Origin: Sphagnum compactum
Lineage: Eukaryota > Bryophyta > Sphagnopsida > Sphagnales
DNA length: 64,000 nucleotides
Assembly: GCA_965153455.1 (NCBI GenBank)
Contig: OZ234503.1
Span: forward strand, 8,214,157 to 8,278,156
Direction of reading: 5' to 3'
Below the pieces are notes generated by a model. It had not been told where the DNA came from. It searched no databases and worked only from the letters and a program-made list of their open reading frames with translations. Position numbers and translations under genes: made by a program. Position 1 is the stretch's first letter. The number at the start of each line of letters is the position of its first letter. Positions 10,921 to 21,747 of this stretch are shown piece after piece.

Positions 10921-13900
10921 CACACGATGGCAATGAGAACGCATGCCCAACACCCGCCCACCTGAGATCAAATCAAGGAAGTTGGCAAGCTTGCACCAAT
11001 GCCATGGCATGCACCAGGCCCATGAATCGTGCAAAGGGCGAACTTCCTCGCTATGAAGATGGTGCAAGTTGAGCTACCTAGGGAATGATTTGCATGAAGA
11101 AAAATGGCAATTGGGATGATGTTTCTTTGAAGTCCACAATGGAGAGTGTGAAAATTTGCTCCAAGATCCAAACTACAAGCCAAACTTGGGTGTGCCTATC
11201 ACATCATTATGGAGTCATTTGTACAGCATTACACAATCTTGAAAAAGAGGCAAAGCAAGGGTCTTACATATAGAAGTGGAGGTGGCACTTGTTGAGTATA
11301 TGAAAATGATGCAAGCAATCAAGCACTTGACCACCTTCACACAATTGCACTTGAAGGTGGTTGAAATTACACAAAAAAGCTCGACACTTTTCAAGAATGG
11401 AATTCCAAGGTGAGGACGGCTAAGGTGGTTCAAGAAACCAAATCTTGACTTCTCACTAAGAGTTTGCAAAGGGGCTTTGCTTAGTCAATGATGAGACTTT
11501 CTACCTAAACCTATCAAAAGCATATAACGTGAACTACTATCCACTAACATAAATATAGAATTGCAATGAGTCAAGTCCACAAGCTAGGTGAAATGGGGGC
11601 ATGCTTATACTAGTGCAAATAGGCTCATGGTTAATGCATTTGATTGCATTACATGAATGAGAATGATTGAACATGTTATCATCCATCAATGCAACATGCG
11701 ACACACTCCCAAACTTTTACATCTTCCAATGCAATTATGTGACACACCTCATTGAATGATCTTTTGTTACATTTGTTGGCCCCATATTGTAGTTTTGGAT
11801 TAGTCTATTGTTAGGTCTAGCTATGTGCTCCCCCTACTTTAATGAATAGCTTACACATTTCAAAGGTTCATTACAAATTAATATGGGAAGGTCAATTTTA
11901 AAAGTGGGCACCGATGTCATTAGATGTGATCCCTTAACTACCCATATTAAGGTCTAGGTGTTCACACTTTGGAAATGCATTAATTATTCATGGATAAATA
12001 AAAAATTATGGTTCCATCTCAATTTAAATACACTTTCATTTGTTAATGGAACGAATTTTTTTCAAATGAAGTTTTTATCATTTGTTGTGAACTTGCTTGA
12101 AACTCTCCATTTAAAGTTTTTTTATCTTATGTTTTTTGTTATTTAACATGACTAACCGTGATCGTCATACCCCAGGATTCTTGTTAAACATCCCTTGTGC
12201 TTTTCACTTGATTTGAAGTCATGCTTCTAACTAAACTTACATATACACCCACATTAATTCGTTAGTTATTTCACATTTTGAATGATTGGGAGATAAAACA
12301 CATCAAGGCTTAACTCATTAAAAGTCTTGAACTTAGATTCAATGTGGACTTCTTTTGAAGTTTGTAATCTTCCTACATGGCTGAAGGGCATCCCTTTGGC
12401 CAAGTCCAACTCAGACTTCTCAAGTCCAAAACCTTTCCACCCTCAGCCCCCTTCATTAAATCCAACAACCCAACCACATTGAGGTCCCACTTTTGGGAGC
12501 TGAGTGACTTGCCCCCAAGGCAAGTCACTTCTCTTTGTGCCCCAAGCCACTTTGCCATGAGTGCCTTAATGTGGTGAGCCACCTTGGTTCCACACTTGGT
12601 TTCTTCTTTTGGGGTGGCGGTTTGCCACCTTGTGGTGATTCTCCTAGATTCACCATGCCCCAAGTCCCTTGGCGACATTGTTGTGCCTTGCTCCAAATGG
12701 TCCTAGCTAAGACCCATCAAATATGGTATCACAATGATGGTGTGAATTGTGAACCCATCCGTGAATTAGTGATTCCTTGGGTGGAGAAGTTATGACCAAC
12801 TATAAAAACCTGCCCTGAATTTTGTAGTGTATTTAGAGGACAATTGTAGGGTAGAACAATTGAACAATGATCTTCCAAGATCTTATTAAATGGAAGAAAT
12901 AGTTCACAATGGAAGCACAAGCCCTTTGAAAATTAGGGTAGGGTTTTATGAATCTTACAAAACAGAAAAAGTTTTTTTTATGGTGGAAGCACACACCCTT
13001 TGAAAATTAGGGCATGATTTTTCACAAAAGAAGGGTAAGGCTAGAGGTCCTTTTTTTATTTTGAAGTGCCTAGGCACAAGGTGGTTTCTCCTATACAAAA
13101 TCACGCAATGTCCTGTTTTCCAATTGTGTTAATTTAAGCATAATTGGAAGGTTTCTATCACTTTTCATGAAACTACTACCTAATAAATATTAGAGGAGGG
13201 GCTAGACCTCTATTCATTTTCCACATTCAACTTCCATGAATCAACAATGAAGTTCTGATGACACATGTTATCTCCACATGATGCAAAAGATTATGTTGAA
13301 ATTCGAAATCAAAATAACCACCTTTTTTAGGTCATTTTTTCAATGAGTGATAATCTTGAGAGCTTTCCCTCTCTACTTACCATTTTGAAATAACAAACAT
13401 AATCAAGACAATAGTCTTGAAAGATATGATCGAGGGTGTCCAAAGGTTTTTTTGTTTTGGTTGATTTCACATGATTAGTTTGAAGATTATTATTGGTTTG
13501 AATCATCATTGAAGTTATAAATGGAGGCCTAAATCCCTTATTAATTTCCTTTCTTCATGATAAAAATGTTTGTTTTATGACATATGACATGTTATTTTAA
13601 AACTTATCTTAAAATTTGTGATGCACTACATGGCCAAGGCAAATGATGATTGCAATGATCTATGTGGTGCCATCTCTAAGAACATTTTTCACCACGCCCA
13701 CCATTGGGGCCTCTATTGGAGCTTATCATGTCCAGCCTATAATAGTAATTGTTCTCCCAAAACTAGCTTCAAAGGTTGATACATTGACATCTTGTTTCTT
13801 TATTAAACATCCACACACCCATTATATCACATATTTATTAAGTTGTTAGTTAGTGAGGCAATTTTGAAACAATGTTAACACAATCAAGATGTTTTTAATT

Positions 13901-16336
13901 CATATCACAAATGTCCAAAAATAAATATCAATCATGAACATCATTATGAGGTTTTGTTTTGTCAAAAAAATTCAAAGATTAGAAAACACAATTGAATTTA
14001 CACTCCAAATTAATATTTCCACAAGTTTCCCAATTCTTTTGCCCAAAAAAGAAAATTATCATACAAAATCATTGATCATTGGCATCATCCTACATTCCCA
14101 AAAGGTTTGCAACAATGATCTTGACAATTTCAAATTGTCTTCAACTTTCTAGTTTTTTTACTTGTTTCAAACACCCAAAACCCAAAAGTTGTAAAGGGCA
14201 TCTCGTGAATTAAGGTACCAAATAAAACTTGGATTTTTGTTATGCAAACATGGATGGAATATTCTATGATAGAGAGGATTTCCTGTGCAACCTACAATAA
14301 CATTAGCAATTTTGCCAATGTTTGTAACTAAATATGTCATTTGAATGGTGCTGCCTGCAGTTAGATATTTGGAAAATTCATATGCAAATTTTGTAGCACA
14401 CATTTCATCAATAACAAAGTACTCTTTGTTTTATGTACATCAACTTCTATGTAAACCAACTTTTGAAAAAACATATAAGTGAGAAATATGAACATGCATT
14501 CATTGTGTAGCTGACTAGTGTTGCCTAATTATTGATTTTTAAAATAACGATAAGGTAGGTTATTTTTTAAAACAAAAATTGGGTGCTAGTCAATTTTATC
14601 AATATTTGTAGGTAATAACCACAAGTTATGTATGAGGGAAAATTATCAAAAATAAAAATATACTACCTATTACCTAGGGGCCAAAATTCCTCAAGCTACT
14701 ATACTTTATAATGAATCTAAACACAATATCCTTGCTTTAGTAGGCAAGGCCAAAAACAATGAGAAACAAGGACTCCAATGCTTGCCGGAAAATGCCCCAT
14801 TTGGACATGTTATTCGTTGAGATTAATTTTCAAGGAGTTATTGATCAATAATCCCAATATTGCATGCAGATTGCATTTCTTGCTTGTCCTTGGCTAATAG
14901 AAGTAGTAGACATACAAAACCTCTATGACTAGCCTACTAACATCACATAAGCGATGTTATGAGTAAGATGTTCTATTCCACACTTATTTGAAGAACATAC
15001 ATACTTGACCCGAAAATACAATCCATTACAATTGTGTCTAGTGTGTTTTCAAATGAGGTCAAAATGTGAGTTAAACTTTAAAAGACATATTAAACATAGA
15101 CTTACATCAAGTGCAATGTGGTAAAAATATTCAAACCTATAAGTTCAATTTGTTCATTGGGTTTGGCCAAGGTGAACCAACACCCACCATGGTACCTTGA
15201 CCTTTTTGAGTGAGACCTCTTAGTGGGAGCTATGGTGGATGGTGGGATATGGTAAGAAGAACAATGGTAAAACCTTGGGATGATAACAAGAACCATAATA
15301 AGTGACAAGGATGATAAAGATATTGGCAAAAATCCAAATCCATAATTCTCCAATTTCAGAAATGTTTGGATTTCAAACTTTATAAATGCCAGTATTCCAA
15401 TGTTGCCCTCACACAATTGCCACAAGGAAATGTTGATTGTATTTTTGTTTTTTGAAAATTGGAAAGCCCTTAACAATCAAAATAGGGAAACCAATTATGC
15501 AACTTTGATGAAAAGGTCACCAAATATGGTGGGGACAATAATTGTCCAACAAACTTCTCACTAGATTTCCTTAATCTCCACCAATGCTTTTAGTCATAAT
15601 TTTCCTACAGCCCTGTCTAGCACACTTCTTAGTTGATTGTGCTTAGCCTTGCATAGAACCACAAAGTTGCATTGGTTTAAGGTTATTTTTAGGTTACATA
15701 AAAAATAGCACTATGATTTGAGGAAGAAAATTTATGCTAATGATAGGAATCTTCACTCTTTCTTGAGGGGTGCCTAGTTTGAAATTGGTGTGGGACAACA
15801 AAACATGTAAAAAATAAAATTGTAAAAATCTTTTGCCAAAATACAAAACAATAGAATTTTGCATTGCCAAATGAAGGGCTCAAACATCTTTGTTATGTTA
15901 TTTGGAGGGGATGAGGGGGCTTGTGGTGGGTTCAATTAGCCAATTTCACCCATCATCCATTTGAATGATGATTCATCTTAGCATTTACATCTCATTAATG
16001 AGCTTAAATGGCACAATGTTTCAAGAGATTGGAGACACACACACAAAAGAAAATGGTCTAAAAAGGTTCAAATTGCTCGCCATAAGACACCACCACTCCC
16101 CTCCCTCCAGAAAAGAAAATCATCATTAGTAGCTTGAAAATTGGTGGTTTTCTTTTTTGCTGCAAAAGTTTGGGGTAGCAAAGTAATGAATTTTAAACAT
16201 TTGGCAGCTTGTAAAGTTTTTAATTTAGGGCAATTTCAAGAGCATTTGGGCATGAGATGAGTTGAGTTGGTGAGTTGACAATGTAACATCCCAATGTGGA
16301 GTTGGCCTACATGACAATGTGGACTATGTTTAAAAG
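10921..16336. other. Gene-free AT-rich intergenic region
   Basis: No frame resembles a known protein, and I see no RNA gene. Local features are an 11-bp perfect stem (12503-12513 with 12519-12529, AGTGACTTGCC and its complement) and a 74-bp-spaced duplication of TGGAAGCACA..CCCTTTGAAAATTAGGG at 12910 and 12984. The 100-codon frames around 12377-12795 are low-information and overlap the hairpin. Confidence 0.5.
12910..13050. repeat. Two-copy 74-bp direct repeat
   Basis: TGGAAGCACAAGCCCTTTGA at 12910 and TGGAAGCACACACCCTTTGA at 12984 share about 30 of 33 bases, followed in each by ATTAGGG and a T-rich stretch. This is a short tandem duplication of unknown origin. Confidence 0.7.
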
Positions 16337-16560
16337 AGTGAACTTGGCAAATTGGTAGAGTGGCTAACCACTTAGCATTTTGGCAAAAGTGGACATGGCA
16401 AAATTGGAAACGGCAACTTGAAAAAATAGCAAAATCAGAAAAGTGAACTTGGCAAAGTGGTAAAGTAAATGTTGGCTAACATTTTGGCAAAGTAGACTTG
16501 GCAAAGAGGAAACCTTTAATTGGCACAATAGCAAAATCAAAAAAGTAAACTCAGCAAAGT
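16337..16560. repeat. Degenerate tandem repeat, ~103-bp unit, two and a bit copies
   Basis: AGTGAACTTGGCAAA-type starts occur at 16337, 16442 and 16544 (the last as AGTAAACTCAGCAAA). Each is followed by TGGCTAAC..CATTTTGGCAAA and ATAGCAAAATCARAAA. It begins the minisatellite cluster that leads up to the SNARE gene. Confidence 0.75.
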
Positions 16561-16839
16561 AATCATAGTTCTAAAAGTAACCATAGTTCTAAAAGGTTTT
16601 CATGACCAATTTCCTTTTTTGAATCAAATGTAGGGCAATAAGAGCAATTAAGGAGCTTGTACCTGCCTACATCAAACCAGTCTCCCTATCAGTCAGCTTA
16701 AAACACTAGTAAACAACCAAACAAGCTGCTGAAATGTTTTGAGATCCCCTAAACAATTTCCAAAAACATACCAAGCATGGTTATGTTTCACAATGCCAAC
16801 ACAAAGAGCAACAATCCCTTATTACTTAACTTCTATCTA

Positions 16840-17540
16840 TGAATCCTTAAAAAACACGCACACCCAAATATCCATCCATACATTGTCCCATTCATTCATT
16901 AGGGTGTTGTTAGAGTCTAGCATATGACTGATGTACCAACAAGAAAAAAAAAATCATTTTTTATCCATCCATTCCTTCGGGCTTGTTAATGTCTTGCATA
17001 TGAGTGACATACCAACAAGAAAAGGGCTTTCAATTTTCATCCATTCATACATCATCCACTCATTCATTTGGGTGTTGTTAGAGTCTAGCATATGAATGAC
17101 GTACCAACAAGAAAGGGAATTCATTTTTCATCCAACTATTCATTTTGATGTTGTTAGAGTCTAGCACACAAGTGATGAACCAACAAGAAAGAGAATTCAT
17201 TTTTCATCCATACATACATCATCCATTCATTCCTTTGGGTGTTGTTAGAGTCTAGCATACGAGTGACATACCAACAAGAAAAGGCATTCCATTTTTTCAT
17301 CCATCCATCCATTCATTACACGTGGGTATTGGTAGAGTCTAGCATATGTATGACGTACCAACAAGAAAGGGAATTCATTAATCATTAATTCATTCATTTG
17401 GGTGTTGTTAGAATATAGCATATGTGCGACTTAGCACAACATGAAAGGAATTTCTCTTTTCATCCACACATACATACATACATATATACATCATCCATTC
17501 ATAACAGTTGGGTGTTCTTAAAGTCTAGCATGAGTTAGCG
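16840..17540. repeat. Eight-copy minisatellite, 75-110 bp unit
   Basis: The core GTTGTTAGAGTCTAGCATAT, then GAGTGACGTACCAACAAGAAA and a CATCCATTCATTCATT spacer, recurs at about 16914, 16991, 17082, 17158, 17249, 17336, 17411 and 17520. Spacing is uneven because the CATC/CATT spacer and the A-run vary in length. The array ends about 700 bp before the SNARE start codon. Confidence 0.88.
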
Positions 17541-18254
17541 ACTGAAGTAGAACAACAAAGCCTAGATTTCATGTTTTTTTTTCCTTTTTAGTTTGGAAAG
17601 AAAAACGACAAATTGGTGTTATAACTTGTGTAATGAGAAATGGTAAAAAAGGGACATGGGTAGGCTACATTTGGTGTCAGACGGCAAATCACAATAGGGA
17701 TAGACGGAGGGAAAAAAAAAGAAAAAAAAAGGAGGAAAAAGAAGGAAAGTGAGACTCATTCAAAATAATATATTAAGGCCGAAAAGAGAGGGGTTTTAGT
17801 GGGGGATGTGGTAGCTGGAGCGTTGACTTGCAGTTGCGACGTTCTTTGTGGCCGTAGTAGTCGTCGCCGAAGAACCTTCGACGCTCGCGCTTCGCCCTTT
17901 CCACTCGTTTCCGCTTCGCGCACGTCCTCGGTCCTCACCAACGTTTTGGACCGCTATGGCCGCGGACGCGGTTGTTACGTTTCTCTTGAATTCGCTTCCT
18001 TGTGTTTGCCCTTAAAGCACTTCTGGAGTTTGGCATACGTAGTGTCCAAGCGTGAATTCCTTGATTTGTATGTGTCGATCGAGAGATAGAGATTGAGAGA
18101 GTTAAACTTTGTGTGTGTGTGTGTGTGTGTGTGATCTGAAGGAGATTTTTACAGCCAAAGAGAAAGTGGAGAGTGAAGAGATCTTTTGGGGGGGGGGAGG
18201 GGGCGGTTCTTTCTAGTGGGGGAACAACGTCGGTGGAGGAGAACAATCCGTGGG
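17541..18254 (+). other. 5' region of the SNARE gene
   Basis: An A-rich purine tract at about 17705-17760 gives way to a GC- and CpG-rich segment (17800-18000), then a (GT) run at 18111-18133 and a 10-G tract at 18188-18197 just before the coding region. The purine and GT tracts suggest a long 5' leader. The frame is open upstream to an ATG at 18186, but the ATG at 18255 begins the recognisable protein. Confidence 0.45.
18111..18133. repeat. (GT)n microsatellite, about 11 repeats
   Basis: An uninterrupted GT dinucleotide run in the probable 5' leader of the SNARE gene, about 120 bp before the chosen start codon. Confidence 0.95.
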
Positions 18255-20287
18255 ATGGCAACGGATGTGTCCAGGAGGGTCTTATACGGTCGTGAAAGAA
18301 AGACATCAAAGGAGAATCCATTCGATTCAGACGAAGAGGAATCAACCATTTCGACAAACAAGAGTAGGAACGGTGGTGGAAACCCTTTTGACGACGAAGT
18401 GGGATTGCCGCCGCGAGGTGGGTTGAAAGGCAAGCCCAAGAATCACAGCACAGGGAGCTTAGGATCCAGAAATCCTTTTAGCAGCGACGACGAGGCTTCG
18501 AAGCCGCCGCGGCACAGTAGCCTTGGCGGCCTGGACGATGATGAGAGGAGGACTTCAAGAACCAGAAACGCCAGGAAAGAACCAGTCCGCCGAGGACCCA
18601 CTTCCTCTTTTTCTTCTCACACAGACGAGCTTTTCAGCTATGGAGATTCGAAACCCAAGTCAGGGGGGTATCATCAAAACGATGGTGCGCATGTTGTTGA
18701 TGGTATGTATGACTCTCATCAGCCTCCTCAGGGTGGCGAAGAAGAAGAGTATGTGAATCAAGCAGTTCAGGACCTAGAGAAGTATGCACTGAAGAAATCC
18801 CAAGACACGACATCCACCATCAAGAATTGTGTGAGAGTGGCAGGAGATACAATGGGTATTGGGGTTCAGACTTTGATCACGCTACATGACCAGGGGATTC
18901 AGATCGAGCGCACTCATGAAAAAGCTGTAGATATTGACCAACATCTGAGCAGGGTAAAGTACATTTTCTCTCACAGTGTGCTTTCCAGATACTTCTTGGA
19001 TGCATTGAGAATGCTGCAGCATGTGATCATCTACAGGAGCTTGTGTGGAATTCCTCTTGTATCTAGCAGGAGTGCATGTTAGGTTTTAGGGTTTTGTTTC
19101 CCGCCCCCTCCTCCTTGCCAAAACCATCATGTTGTGATTCTCTTGTTAAATTAAATGAAGAAGACAGGAAGACATATTGAATTCAAAACTGAATTGTGAG
19201 GGTTTTTGATCTGATTTTGGTTTTGTGTTGCTCTTCTGTGCAGGGAGAGAAGCTTCTGGGTAGTCTTGGTGGAGTATTTTCCAAGACTTGGAAACCCAAG
19301 AAAACCAAAAAGATCACAGGACCAATGATAGGCCGAGGTACACACATTTCATTGTTTCTGTATCTTAGCAAAGCTTCCTCTTCCTTTCACAATTTCTGGA
19401 AGGTGTACTTGTTATCCAGCCATGAGGAATAATTTTTCTCATCAGATTGCTTTCTAATCTTGAGAAACATTGTCAAAGCATATACCTATGTTGAAGCTTG
19501 CAACAGTAGAACTGTCAGTGAACCCTCAAATGCTTTCAAAGCAGTGTTGAATTGTAAACAAAGTATAATGTGGGCACATTTTGTGCTGTGTTTGTGCAGC
19601 TGATAACCATCAGCAGAAAGAGAGCCCTGCTGATCGAGAGGCTTTGGGCCTAAATGGAGAGCCAATGAAGAAGAGGTCTGGAGGCTCAGGAATGCATGAT
19701 CAGACCACTGTCAGGGGACAATTGGATGTAAGAATGTTGAGCTCATCTATGTATTCCTTTTACTTAAGAAGGGAACACTTCTGTATGCTGTTATATCTGG
19801 TTGTCTATGCAGATTGAAGATACTCTATAGTGATCTTTATTGATCTTATTTGCAGTGACTGTCATCTGAGTGTGCTGGATTGTGGGTGACACAGGCCGAG
19901 AGGGATACCCAAGATAATATGCTGGAGGAGTTGAGCACTGTGATATCACAGATGAAGGAGATGTCAATGGACTTGAATGTTGAGATTCAACGGTATGGTT
20001 TCATATTTTGACCCAGATCTTAAAAAGTTCCTCTTCAGTCTGATTATGTGTTGCATGATCTTGAAATTACATTTTTCTGCTAGGTGAGAAATCAAAAAAA
20101 AAAATTTTTGGAGACATCTCCTCATTTTTGAGCTCAGAAAATGCAACAGTTTGTTCCAAGGTCCTTACGTATCATGTATGTTCACAGGCAAGCTCCAGGT
20201 ATAGATCATCTATCAGACGATATCGAGGAGCTCAACTCCCGAGTCAGGGGGGCAAATGTACGGGGTCAGCGACTACTTCGGAGATAA
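18255..20287 (+). CDS. SNAP33: SNAP25/SNAP33-type Qb+Qc SNARE, 5 coding exons
   Basis: A 372-residue plant SNAP25-like t-SNARE. It supplies two of the four helices of the plasma-membrane or cell-plate fusion complex with a syntaxin (SYP1 group) and a VAMP72. Exons are 18255-18953, 19244-19337, 19600-19727, 19895-19992 and 20188-20287; all are GT..AG and in phase. The Qb motif lies around residues 176-245 with zero-layer Gln213 in LHDQGIQIERTH. It is followed by the plant signature GEKLLGSLGGVFSKTWKPKK. The Qc motif lies around 308-367 with probable zero-layer Gln341, and the protein ends GQRLLRR. There is no cysteine-rich linker, as in plant homologues. The N-terminal 165 residues are basic and Ser-rich and carry three NPF motifs (21-23, 43-45, 73-75). 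Pro343 lies two residues after the Qc zero layer. The start at 18255 (MATDVSRR) is preferred over the in-frame ATG at 18186, whose extra 23 residues are encoded by a poly-G tract. Confidence 0.94.
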
Positions 20288-21747
20288 TTTGTCAACTTCA
20301 ATGGATTGGGAACCATCAAGAGGAGGTCTATGTGTAAATGTTAGTAGCTCAGAAGGTTCTTCACATTTTTTCACTACTTTAGCAATTGCTATATGTGGGT
20401 TTGGGTTATTGTCGAGGTTCAGAGGGTAAATTTCATCTTCCACTGTATTGAAAATGGGAAATCTGTAGAAGAGAGTGAGAAACCTAACTGTAAGTATAAT
20501 AAGTGCACAGTGGTGGAGGGTGTCCTTTTTAATCTGTAGGGATGTTCAATCTGGAATTTTCATCATGCAATTGAGTAACTCATTGAACTTTTCATTCAGT
20601 TTTATGCTTTTCCACTGTCGGTGTGTGATGCATCAAGTTTTTCTGGTGAACGCCATCATTGCTTTTGTTGCTTGAAATTTTTGGAGTCTTACATAATAAT
20701 GTGTAGATGGTACTGAGTTTGAAAATTTGTATCTCAGAAGATGGTGACTGCATCTGACACACAAGTTAGTAGGACAATGTTCAATTTGAGAAAAAAAAGA
20801 GGACCTCCCGCCTTCTATCTTGGATGGGAAAAGAGCTACTAAGTGTTTTGGGGGGGGGGGGGGGGGAGGGTAACTCATTTATCATTATATAGCTGTTTTT
20901 GAATTGCAGGGTGAGTACATAGTAGAGTGGGGCGGGTATCAGAACTTGCACAAAACCCTCACCAGGTACCCATCTGGGTATCAAAGTAGACAACTGTGGT
21001 TACCAAAAAATCAAAAGTCTGCCTTAAACTGTCAGTTCTTAGTCGGTTATTTCATGAAACCTGGTGGTTCTTTGAAGCTTTTGAAATACCCACTACTGGT
21101 AGTTCTTTGAATCTAGTTTTTTTTCAAATACCCAGACCTGCTGGTTTTTTCATTCTGAAAATTTTCAAATATCCAGAGCCTGCAGTTCTTTGGTTCTCAA
21201 TGCTTTCAAATACCCAAACCTGGTGGGTATGACAAAATACCTGTCACACATTCTTCATAGAGAATACTCTTTCCTAGCCATACCTTAGTTGCTTGCAAAT
21301 TGCCAGACTGACACCTTTGTCAAACAGCAGTGATGAGCTACCATAACTCCTCACCAGCTTGATCAGCTCCCCATGTACAAAAAACTGTTTTCAGTTCCTG
21401 AAGTTCAGAGGAACACTCTGCCACTTTACTTTCTGATCCTTTGTTCTTTGCCTTCAAATTTTCACCTTCCAAGCCTCCAATCCTTCATAATATCTCCTCT
21501 TCCAAATATCACACCTAAATTTTTAGCATTACAGGAAATTGTTGAATTGCAGGAATGATAGGCAAGAGGTCTGCTGATGTATTTCCTACTACAATACATA
21601 TCCCTATGGTTGAGCAGACGTTGAAAGTGCATGAGTTGTCAAGTATCTGCAAACCATTAGTCAATGTATATGTCCCAAAACTATCAGACTGCAACTCTTT
21701 CATATGATTAGCTTCTTTAGTGTCTGAGCACCATACAAGCAATCACC
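20288..21747. other. Intergenic region between convergent SNARE and DAPF genes
   Basis: This 1.46-kb stretch must hold both 3' UTRs. It contains a 17-G homopolymer (20850-20866), which may be unstable or miscounted, and a degenerate repeat (21060-21225). No protein or RNA gene is seen. Confidence 0.6.
21060..21225. repeat. Degenerate ~40-bp tandem repeat, four copies
   Basis: The pattern CCTGSTGGTTCTTTGAA..TTTTCAAATACCCA recurs from about 21060, 21093, 21138 and 21179. Spacing varies between 33 and 45 bp and T-tract lengths differ. It lies downstream of the SNARE stop codon. Confidence 0.6.

Noticed and set aside
16840-17540. Regularly spaced repeats resembling a CRISPR array
   Set aside because: Units are long and degenerate and vary in spacing, the spacers are themselves repetitive (CATC/CATT), and the host is clearly a plant. 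It is a minisatellite.
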